The notes below the pieces were generated by a model that saw only the letters and a list, made by a program, of their open reading frames with translations, searched no databases and was not told the DNA's origin. A stretch of 64,000 nucleotides of DNA, from assembly GCA_900545885.1 (NCBI GenBank), contig URAF01000008.1, positions 42,952 to 106,951 of the forward strand, written 5' to 3'. Source of the DNA: an uncultured Eubacteriales bacterium. GTDB taxonomy: Bacteria; Bacillota; Clostridia; Christensenellales; CAG-917. The translations under genes and the position numbers were made by a program. Every line of letters starts with the position of its first letter. The first letter of the stretch is position 1. This document shows, one piece after another, positions 24,862 to 32,440 of this stretch.

Positions 24862-26220
24862 TCAGGCGTTCTGTTCCGCCGTGTTTTCCGTTGCAGGGTC
24901 GGAAGTCTGCGTTCCGTCGGGCTGTGAGTCGACGGAAGTTCCAGCAAAGCTGTCCATTACGCTGACCTCTTCGGGGGGAGTAAATCCGCCGTCCACAGGG
25001 GGAAGTTCGCTCTTGTCGTGGCGGTAGGAGATTTTGAGGATAAGAGGAGTGAGCAGAGTAGTGGCGATTATCAGTATGAGTACGAAGGGCATAATGCCGG
25101 GGTCGACAAGTCCGGAGTCGACGCCTTTCTGTGCGCATACAAGCACCACTTCCGCACGAACCATCATACCGGCGCCGACGCGGAAACTGTCTTTTATGCC
25201 GTATTTGCAAATCAATGCGCCGCAACCGCAGCCGAGCAGTTTGCCGAGGATACCTGCAAGGATAAAGCAGAAACCGAACCCGACCATTGTGGCGTTGATT
25301 GTGTCAAACGAGGTAGAAATGCCGATATTCGCGAAAAATACGGGTGCGAAAATCATATAGTTGCTGACTTCCACTTTCTTGTCCACGTATTCGGCTTCGC
25401 TGATGCCCGCAAGCAACAGACCTGCGACGTATGCGCCCGTTATGTCCGCAACTCCGAACCACGTTTCGGCGGCGTATGCGAAGAAGAAGCACATTGCGAA
25501 ACTGATAATCGGTATGCGTCTTGTGTGGGGGTGGCGTTTGGAGATGAACTTGATTGCCCAGCGCAGGACGATGCCGACTGCGACAGCTGCCGCGAAGAAA
25601 GCAATCATCATGCCGATTGTCTTGCCGATGTCGGAAGCCGTACCGCTGGTGTCCAGTCCGATGAACAGGGAGAGCAGAACCACGCCGATGATGTCGTCGA
25701 GGATTGCCGCCGTGATTATGGACATGCCGACCTTGGTGTTGAGTTTGCCGAGTTCTTTGAGTGCGGCGACGGTTATGCTGACGGAAGTTGCCGCAAGTAT
25801 GGTGCCGTAGAACAGGCTGGAAATGAGGTCATGATGGCTGAGCCCCGTGAGTCCGCCGTAGAAGAAACACGCCGCGACGATAAAGCCGAATACAAGGGGG
25901 AACGCAACGCCCATAACCGTGATGATTACGGAAGGGATGCCCGATTGTTTGAACTGCTTGATGTCCGTGCCGAGGCCTGCCGAGAACATTATCAGTATGA
26001 CGCCGATTTTCGCAAGGAAGGAAAGACCTTCGAGCGCGGTCGGGGTGAATACTTCCTGTCCCGGTATGAGTTTGACAAGACCGAGCAGAATACCTGCGAC
26101 TATCATTCCTATGACCTGAGGAAGTCCGAGTTTCTTGCCGAGCAACGAAAGCAGTTTGGAAACGAGAAGAATAAGAGCAAGAGGTAAGAGTAGTTCGTCG
26201 AAGTTCATTGCGTTTATCAT
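24862..26220 (-). CDS. CPA2-type cation:proton antiporter
   Basis: 452 residues, about twelve to thirteen membrane segments. The sequence GLPQVIGMIVAGILLG near residues 31-46 and VSITVAALKELGKL followed by AAILDDIIGVVLL are diagnostic of the Kef/NapA-like branch. The DD pair lies in the crossed helices that bind the cation. There is no TrkA-N domain; instead a hydrophilic Pro/Glu/Thr-rich tail follows. It should exchange Na+ or K+ for protons across the cytoplasmic membrane. The start at 26220 is preceded by AAGGAGGTAGCTTA; an ATG four codons later is the alternative. It faces gpmI convergently and has its own promoter. Confidence 0.92.
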   Translation of the reverse strand: MINAMNFDELLLPLALILLVSKLLSLLGKKLGLPQVIGMIVAGILLGLVKLIPGQEVFTPTALEGLSFLAKIGVILIMFSAGLGTDIKQFKQSGIPSVIITVMGVAFPLVFGFIVAACFFYGGLTGLSHHDLISSLFYGTILAATSVSITVAALKELGKLNTKVGMSIITAAILDDIIGVVLLSLFIGLDTSGTASDIGKTIGMMIAFFAAAVAVGIVLRWAIKFISKRHPHTRRIPIISFAMCFFFAYAAETWFGVADITGAYVAGLLLAGISEAEYVDKKVEVSNYMIFAPVFFANIGISTSFDTINATMVGFGFCFILAGILGKLLGCGCGALICKYGIKDSFRVGAGMMVRAEVVLVCAQKGVDSGLVDPGIMPFVLILIIATTLLTPLILKISYRHDKSELPPVDGGFTPPEEVSVMDSFAGTSVDSQPDGTQTSDPATENTAEQNA

Positions 26221-26252
26221 TAAGCTACCTCCTTTTTTTAATAACCTTGTAT

Positions 26253-26281
26253 GTTATAAATCAAAAAATCCGATTAGTCAA
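26253..26281 (-). promoter_or_regulatory. Promoter of the antiporter gene
   Basis: On the minus strand: TTGACT (26281..26276), 17-base spacer, TATAAC (26258..26253), about 33 bases upstream of the start codon. Confidence 0.75.
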
Positions 26282-26515
26282 GCGGTTTGTTTTCAGGACG
26301 CAGGACTGAAAAGCGCGTATTTTTTTGGCGTCGGGCGACAAAGGTTGAACGAGCGCGAGAGGGCGATGAGTTGCGGCGTCCGAACGGGGCAAAGGACGGA
26401 TCGGCTTTGCAACCTTAAAATCAATCGACACAATAAGGAGTTTATCTGTCATATTTATACGATAAAGGCGTTCATTTTGCGAAATTAAGCCAAATTTGCA
26501 TAGGTGTGAATTTGT
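26282..26515. other. Intergenic region, nothing recognised
   Basis: Between two divergent promoters. I see no gene, no strong hairpin and no repeat here. Confidence 0.5.
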
Positions 26516-26544
26516 TTGACACTCTTTCGGCAAAATGCTAAAAT
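26516..26544 (+). promoter_or_regulatory. Promoter of the small membrane protein gene
   Basis: TTGACA (26516..26521), 17-base spacer, TAAAAT (26539..26544). Confidence 0.8.
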
Positions 26545-26601
26545 GTCTACAATAAAAATCTATGTTGAACGTTGCGTTTCGGCGCACGGTCGAGATTGTG
26601 A

Positions 26602-27040
26602 TATGTTGGATATGATTACGGTCATCATCGGCGTGGTGGGCGCGTTGCTCGGAATTGCGGGTTCGCTGCTCGTCGTGGGAGGAACTCTTCTTCTCGTCGC
26701 CCTGATAAAAAAACTTCCTGCCGGCTTCAGAGCCGTCGTTTCCGCGACTGCGGCTTCGGTGGTTGCAATGACCTTGTTGAAACACTGCGCGGCGGAGTAT
26801 ATGGACGTTCTGCTGTTCAAATCCGTAATCAGCGCCTCTGTCGTATTCGGCATTTGCGGGTTCTACCTTATTCTCGGTTCCGTCGTCCTAGGCAACTGGG
26901 TCAAAATGCTTTTTGCTTCGGCGGGCGTTCCTACCGTGCAACTCCTGCACGCGGACGTTCCCGACCGACTTTCCGATAACAGTAAAAAGAATTCTTCGCC
27001 TTCATTCGTTTTGAAGGTTTCTTCCGTAATGTTGCAATAA
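26602..27040 (+). CDS. Small integral membrane protein of unknown function
   Basis: About 145 residues with three to four membrane segments (near 3-33, 39-58, 68-95) and a hydrophilic Ser/Lys-rich C-terminus. No family recognised. The start is uncertain: the frame is open from the promoter, and ATGs occur at 26602 and 26611. The first hydrophobic segment begins directly after these, so 26602 is chosen, although no good ribosome binding site precedes it. It has its own promoter and lies upstream of the ABC exporter with a 115-base gap, but nothing links their functions. Confidence 0.55.
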
Positions 27041-27154
27041 TCGATTTTTCCTTCGGGAACACACGGCTGCGCGAGGGCGCATTCTTTTGCGTTTTCCGCG
27101 CACACAGGCGCGCGTAGGCGCGCATATACACACGAAATCAAAAGGAGAAAAAAT

Positions 27155-27982
27155 ATGTTAACTGTTAGAAATCTCAAAAAAGTCTATCCCAAAAGCGACC
27201 GCGTTGCGGTTGACGATATATCTTTCGAACTCCGTCCCGGCGAAATCTTCGGTTTTCTGGGACAAAACGGAGCGGGCAAATCCACGACAATCAAATGCCT
27301 GACGGGCATTCTGCCTTTTGACGGCGGCACAATCGAAGTCTGCGGTTACGACATTCAGAAAGAACCCATCAAAGCCAAAATGAATATGGGTTACGTCCCC
27401 GACAACCATTCTGTTTACGAGAAACTCACGGGCAGAGAATACGTCAACTACGTAGCCGACCTTTACCGCGTGTCCAAAGAGGACAGAACGGAAAGACTGG
27501 AAAGATATCTCGACCTTTTCAAACTCCGTTTCGCAATCGACAGACAAATCAAGTCGTACTCCCACGGTATGAAACAGAAAATCTGTATCATCGCCGCGCT
27601 CATTCACGAGCCCAAACTCTGGGTTCTCGACGAACCTATGATGGGTCTCGACCCTCAGTCCACCGCGGAAATAATCGCGTATATGAAAGAGCACTGCGCC
27701 AAAGGCAACACCGTGTTCTTCTCCAGCCATAACCTCGACCTCGTCAAGCGTCTTTGCCACCGTGTCGCAATCATCAACGAAGGACACCTCATCGACTGCT
27801 TCGACCTTGCGGGTCACGAAGAAAACAAAGCAAACCTCGAAGAACGTTTCTTCAAAATCACCGGTACTTACGAAAAGAGACTTTTCGAAGACTACGTCGC
27901 GCAGGAACAGGCGGATATGCGTCCCGATATGCCCGTAGAAGAAGAGGCAAAGGAAGACAGCGCGAACGCGTCGGAGGAGTAA
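27155..27982 (+). CDS. ABC exporter ATP-binding protein
   Basis: 275 residues. Walker A GQNGAGKS, Q-loop region MGYVPDNHSVYEKL, signature SHGMKQK (a variant of LSGGQ often seen in ABC-2 ATPases), Walker B LWVLDEPMMGLDP and switch His in FFSSHNLD are present. After the ABC domain there is a short C-terminal extension ending in an acidic Glu/Asp/Met-rich tail (about 240-275). Start follows AAAGGAG. The permease gene begins four bases after its stop. It should drive an exporter encoded by the next gene. The tandem Big2 proteins downstream suggest that the transporter serves cell-surface proteins or their substrates. Confidence 0.95.
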   Translation: MLTVRNLKKVYPKSDRVAVDDISFELRPGEIFGFLGQNGAGKSTTIKCLTGILPFDGGTIEVCGYDIQKEPIKAKMNMGYVPDNHSVYEKLTGREYVNYVADLYRVSKEDRTERLERYLDLFKLRFAIDRQIKSYSHGMKQKICIIAALIHEPKLWVLDEPMMGLDPQSTAEIIAYMKEHCAKGNTVFFSSHNLDLVKRLCHRVAIINEGHLIDCFDLAGHEENKANLEERFFKITGTYEKRLFEDYVAQEQADMRPDMPVEEEAKEDSANASEE

Positions 27983-27986
27983 GCAA

Positions 27987-29690
27987 ATGAAAGACAGCGT
28001 ATCCTGGGCAAGCGTTAAATCGCTGCTGCGTCTGGAATTGCGCTCCCGTTTCGGCTCAAAGGTCGAAATGAGCGTAAAAGACAAAGTTATGAAAGCCGTC
28101 AACGTGATTTTCACGATTGCGGTTTATGCAATTCTCGTTGCGGGTATTTACTTCCTCACCGATATGTTCGTCAAGCGTTCCAACCTGCGCTTCGAATTCC
28201 TCGTGCTCGCAACCGTTTTCACGATGGTAATCACCACCGCCGTCGCAATCGGCAACGTCGTCAAAAACCTGTATATGAGCGGCGACAACGAGTTGCTTTT
28301 GCGTTTCCCCGTAAGCGGTAAGGAAATTCTGCTCGCAAAGTCCATTTATTGCTTTATCCACAACGTGATAATCAATGCAATGGTCATTCTGCCTTTCTAC
28401 ATCATCTTCGGCGTTGTGACTTCGGCGGGTCCCGGTTACTACTTCGCCAGCTTCGGCGTCATGCTCGTTGCAATGTTGTTGCCTTATGCAATAGCAAACC
28501 TGCTCGCAATTCCCGTTATGATGCTCGTAAACCTCGTGAAGAACCAGTTCCTGCTCGTTCTTATCTTCCTCATCGGCATCATCTGCGCGGGTTTCATTCT
28601 CTATATGACCGCGCTGTCTGGCATTCTTACCTACATGAAGGAAGAAGGGCAGAATATGTTCTCGGCGGAAATGATTGCCCGTTACAGGGATTTCGCCGCC
28701 GCGGCTTATCCTTTCAAATGGTACGCAATCCTGCTCAACGGCAAAGCGTCGGGTATGTTTACGGGAGCGGACATCGGACTTTCCTTCCTGTACATCGTAC
28801 TTATGACGGGCGCGCTCGGCGTAGGTGCATATTTCACTACCACACGCGCGTACTACAAAACAATACTCAACGGCATCGAGACCGAAAAGGTTTCCTTCCA
28901 CAAGAAAACCCCCAACGTCCAACGCTCCGTGTTCGGAACGCTTCTGCATCGCGAATTCTTCCTCATTCTGCGTTCCTTCAACTACTCCTTCCAGTACCTT
29001 GCAATGGCTATTGCGGCGCCCGTTATGGTGTACTACTGCAACGACCTTGCGGCTACAATGGGTAAGGATACCGTCGGCGCGGCTATCGTTCCCGGTCTTA
29101 CGCTTCTGGTTATCATTATCTTCGTAACAATTATCGTGTCCTTTGCGTCCACCTCGATTTCCAGAGAGGGCAACGCGTTCTATCACACGAAGATAATACC
29201 CGTAAGCTACACGCAGCAGATACTCGCAAAACTCTTCCTCTACGCCGTTGTCGGAACGGGCTCCGTCGTGCTTTCCTGCATAGTCGTCGCCGCCGCTTTC
29301 GGTACGGACAAAGCGGGCAATCTGCTCACATCTATGGACATCGGCTGCATTTTCATCATCTCCGAAATGCTCGTTCTGTCCCTTACTTGCCTTGCAATAT
29401 GGGCGGACGTCAAGTCGCCGACCTTCAACGTTGTCGGTGACGGCGAGCTCGTCAGCGCAAACAAGAACGTTGCCGTTTCGCTGCTCGTAGGTATTCTCGT
29501 CGCAGTTGCTTACGGCGTGTTCTCCATGATATTCAGCTTCCTGCCCTTGCAAATCGGCGACAAGGTCATCATCGACGGTATGAATGACATTTATCTCATT
29601 CTTTCGATGATTTCCGTCGTTATACTTGCGGCAAGCGTTACTACACTGTTCGTAAATCTCGAAAAGAGATATCAGAACATCGCTCCGTAA
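27987..29690 (+). CDS. ABC-2-type exporter permease
   Basis: 567 residues with about twelve membrane segments arranged as two six-helix halves. The soluble N-terminal stretch (about 1-32) is followed by a first helix near 35-52. Around residues 95-110, DNELLLRFPVSGKEILLAKS is the coupling-helix region seen in bacitracin-type and YhaP-like ABC-2 permeases (LLLSLPVS...), and FYHTKIIPVS appears at the equivalent place of the second half. It is thus a fused, full-length permease working with the ATPase four bases upstream. Twelve bases separate it from the first Big2 protein gene, so all are probably in one transcript. The transported substance is not known. Confidence 0.88.
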   Translation: MKDSVSWASVKSLLRLELRSRFGSKVEMSVKDKVMKAVNVIFTIAVYAILVAGIYFLTDMFVKRSNLRFEFLVLATVFTMVITTAVAIGNVVKNLYMSGDNELLLRFPVSGKEILLAKSIYCFIHNVIINAMVILPFYIIFGVVTSAGPGYYFASFGVMLVAMLLPYAIANLLAIPVMMLVNLVKNQFLLVLIFLIGIICAGFILYMTALSGILTYMKEEGQNMFSAEMIARYRDFAAAAYPFKWYAILLNGKASGMFTGADIGLSFLYIVLMTGALGVGAYFTTTRAYYKTILNGIETEKVSFHKKTPNVQRSVFGTLLHREFFLILRSFNYSFQYLAMAIAAPVMVYYCNDLAATMGKDTVGAAIVPGLTLLVIIIFVTIIVSFASTSISREGNAFYHTKIIPVSYTQQILAKLFLYAVVGTGSVVLSCIVVAAAFGTDKAGNLLTSMDIGCIFIISEMLVLSLTCLAIWADVKSPTFNVVGDGELVSANKNVAVSLLVGILVAVAYGVFSMIFSFLPLQIGDKVIIDGMNDIYLILSMISVVILAASVTTLFVNLEKRYQNIAP

Positions 29691-29702
29691 CAGAGGCGTC
29701 AA

Positions 29703-32351
29703 ATGAAAAAAATATTGGTAGGAATACTAATCGTCGTGCCTTTGCTGGTCGTACTGATGGTCGGTCTTGTCACCACCTTTGTTTCCGTGCGCGCTTACAT
29801 CGGCGTCGAGGGTATAGAATTCGACAAGCAGACTCTCGGACTGGAGCTGCAAGAGGGTCTTTACAGACTGGAAGACCTGCCGCTTACGGTTACCGTTTAC
29901 CCCGAGAAAGCCACCGACAAGACTTATACGTGGTCGTTGCGTAACGTTCACAGCAGAGACCCCGAATATCCCGACTCCGAAAACGGAAAGGACGGTTTTT
30001 GGTATGCGTCCATTCTCGACGCCGACAAACAGCCCGCCAGCGAAGTTACTGGCGGTTATCTCGACGTGAGAATACATTGCAGTTTCGAGTTGGTCGTCAC
30101 CGCCGAAACTTACAGCGCGTCCTGTTTTGTTACCGTGGGCAGCGACGTTGAAAACGTCACCGCGGTATGCGACGACACCGACCTTAAGGTAGGGGAGTCC
30201 GTCAAAGCCGACGCCGTTCTCACTCCTTTGGACAGCTCGCTTGCGGATATACGCTGGACAAGTTCCGACGACACCGTGGCAACCGTTGACAGAAACGGTA
30301 TAATCACCGCGGTAGGAGCGGGCGAAGCCGACGTCAAACTGGAAGTCAAGAGCCTGACCGGCGTCTGGATCGAAGCGGCACAGCAACTGCACATCACCGT
30401 TTCTCCCGCATACACCGTGTTCGGCAACACCGTACGCACGCACTTGAAGGCAATGACTCTCGACGAGCTCGGAATGTCTGTTTCCGTTATCGAAAGCACG
30501 GAAGGCTGCAAGGTGTCCGACGGCATACTCACAATAGACGAAGGCTCCGACCACGCCGTTGTCAACACAACCGACGGCGGCAGAGTGGAGTTCTACGTTT
30601 GCGGAGAATACGACATCGAAATAGTTGGTGCGGATATCCTCGGCGGGGACAACGTTCTCGAAACCGGCGGTCTTCCCGTGTACCTTACGGCACGTTACGT
30701 TTCGGTGTTCAAACAGAAAGAAACGTTCAACGTACAGTGGGGTTCAAATGACGAAAACGTCGTTTCAATCGACCAAAACGGCATTGTAAACATCGTAAAC
30801 AGTGGAAACGCTACCGTAACTGCGGTTGCGGAAACCCCCGAAGGATACAAGAATGCGACCGTAGACCTGCAAGTCAGAAGAAAGGTTGCGGTGCTCATTT
30901 CCGGAATAACCGACGAGTCGCTGCAAGTGGGTCTTGCAAGAGAAACCGTCGTTGCGTCGATGAAATACGACGAGAACGGTTCTCTTGTCGGCAACACCTT
31001 CCCTGTGACTCTCGCGTTCCCCTTGCGTGCGGAAGGCGAAAGCGAAGAAGCGTTCTACGATTCTTTCACTTTCACGACCAATCTCCCCGAATACGCGTAT
31101 TTCGATACGGAAGAAGGAAACGGCATAAACAACAACTTGCTGATGTTCAATAACGAAGCGTTGAGCAAGGTTGACGGCCCCGTGGTCATCACCGTTACGG
31201 TCAAAGCGAAGTATCCCAAATACCCCAATTTGCCGTCTTATACGACCGCGTCCTTCAAACTCAAAATAGTTTCGGGTGTTCAGGTCTACAATCACCCCGA
31301 TATGCGCAAAGCCTTCGAAGCGGGTTATGACGTGTGTCTGGGTTCGAATATAAAGCTCGTCAGCGTTGTGGACAGCAGCGGCAAAGCCTCCGCGCCCACG
31401 ATTAACGCAAAAGGCAACCTCTACGGCAACGGATTTATCGTGTCCGCGGAAAAAGACCAGCTCGATACTGCCACAAGACCTATTATCAATTCGTCCGCAA
31501 ACGACCTCGTGTTCAGCAACGTTACGTTGCGTGCAAATACGCTCGACGGCGATATAGACGCAATCGAGGCATCGACGTTTACGGTAGGCTATGCATTCAA
31601 CTTCCGTCAGTCGTCTGCGAACAATCAGCGCATAACGGGCAACAGAGTGGAGTATTGCATTCTCGAAAACTGCCGCACGATTGCCGACCTCAAAGGCGCG
31701 GACGTCGAGTTCGAGGGGTGCATAATGCGCAATACTTCGGGCGTCGGTATTTACGTCGACACCAGAATGAACGGGTCTACGCTTTGGTACAACAACCTCA
31801 CGATGACCAACTGCATAATGTCCAATATGATAGGCTCGGCTATGAACTTCGGTTATGCAAATTATTCCGAAAGTAACTACAACAATATGCCGCATACGAC
31901 GTTCACGCAGAAAGGGTTCCTCGACATTTACAACTGGCAGCCCGTTGATAACTGCGTTCTCATTCCCGACGACGTGCTGGAAGAAGCGGGACTGCCCGCC
32001 GACCTTATCAAAACCACGTTGCAACAGGTCATCAGGTCGTCCGAGTTCCTCAACGCTTACAAGAAAGAGTACAACGGAGAAGTCAACATTCACTTCGGCT
32101 TTATCTCGCTCGGGCTCTCGAACAAATCGTATATTATTAACGACATAACAATGGAAGACAAGCGTTTCAAGACATTCAATACAAACCAGATTGACAGCGG
32201 TTTGCTTGACATGGCCTTCAACATTGTGCCTTCTCTGAAACAAAATCCCATTTACGTGTGGTGCTACGACGCATCGGAGACGGAACTCGTTCCCGGCCAT
32301 ATTTATGTCGTCAACTCAAAGACCATAGACAGATTGCACGGAGCACTCTGA
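29703..32351 (+). CDS. Membrane-anchored Big2/beta-helix protein, paralogue 1
   Basis: 882 residues. It begins with a signal anchor (MKKILVGILIVVPLLVVLMV) with no lipobox Cys and no obvious cleavage site, so it is probably tethered and faces outward. Ig-like Big2 modules follow: around 145-235 (KVGESVKADAVLTPLDSS, DDTVATVDRNGIITAVGAG) and 310-400 (DENVVSIDQNGIVNIVNSG). A right-handed beta-helix-like region with short repeating Asn/Gly turns spans about 560-720 (NRVEYCILENC, DVEFEGCIMRN, LTMTNCIMSNM). The C-terminal part ends NPIYVWCYDA ... IDRLHGAL, matching the paralogue. It lies directly behind the ABC permease. Function unknown; a carbohydrate- or surface-binding role is a guess. Confidence 0.85.
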   Translation: MKKILVGILIVVPLLVVLMVGLVTTFVSVRAYIGVEGIEFDKQTLGLELQEGLYRLEDLPLTVTVYPEKATDKTYTWSLRNVHSRDPEYPDSENGKDGFWYASILDADKQPASEVTGGYLDVRIHCSFELVVTAETYSASCFVTVGSDVENVTAVCDDTDLKVGESVKADAVLTPLDSSLADIRWTSSDDTVATVDRNGIITAVGAGEADVKLEVKSLTGVWIEAAQQLHITVSPAYTVFGNTVRTHLKAMTLDELGMSVSVIESTEGCKVSDGILTIDEGSDHAVVNTTDGGRVEFYVCGEYDIEIVGADILGGDNVLETGGLPVYLTARYVSVFKQKETFNVQWGSNDENVVSIDQNGIVNIVNSGNATVTAVAETPEGYKNATVDLQVRRKVAVLISGITDESLQVGLARETVVASMKYDENGSLVGNTFPVTLAFPLRAEGESEEAFYDSFTFTTNLPEYAYFDTEEGNGINNNLLMFNNEALSKVDGPVVITVTVKAKYPKYPNLPSYTTASFKLKIVSGVQVYNHPDMRKAFEAGYDVCLGSNIKLVSVVDSSGKASAPTINAKGNLYGNGFIVSAEKDQLDTATRPIINSSANDLVFSNVTLRANTLDGDIDAIEASTFTVGYAFNFRQSSANNQRITGNRVEYCILENCRTIADLKGADVEFEGCIMRNTSGVGIYVDTRMNGSTLWYNNLTMTNCIMSNMIGSAMNFGYANYSESNYNNMPHTTFTQKGFLDIYNWQPVDNCVLIPDDVLEEAGLPADLIKTTLQQVIRSSEFLNAYKKEYNGEVNIHFGFISLGLSNKSYIINDITMEDKRFKTFNTNQIDSGLLDMAFNIVPSLKQNPIYVWCYDASETELVPGHIYVVNSKTIDRLHGAL

Positions 32352-32440
32352 CGCGGCACGGCGTAAAGTGCACTCAGACGCTGCGGATATCACCGCGATA
32401 TCCGTGTCGGACATAGCTTACAGCAGCAGGAGATTATTTT

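Noticed and set aside
28056..29702. 548-codon minus-strand frame opposite the ABC permease
   Set aside because: Rich in His, Glu and Asp exactly where the sense strand encodes hydrophobic helices; a classic shadow.
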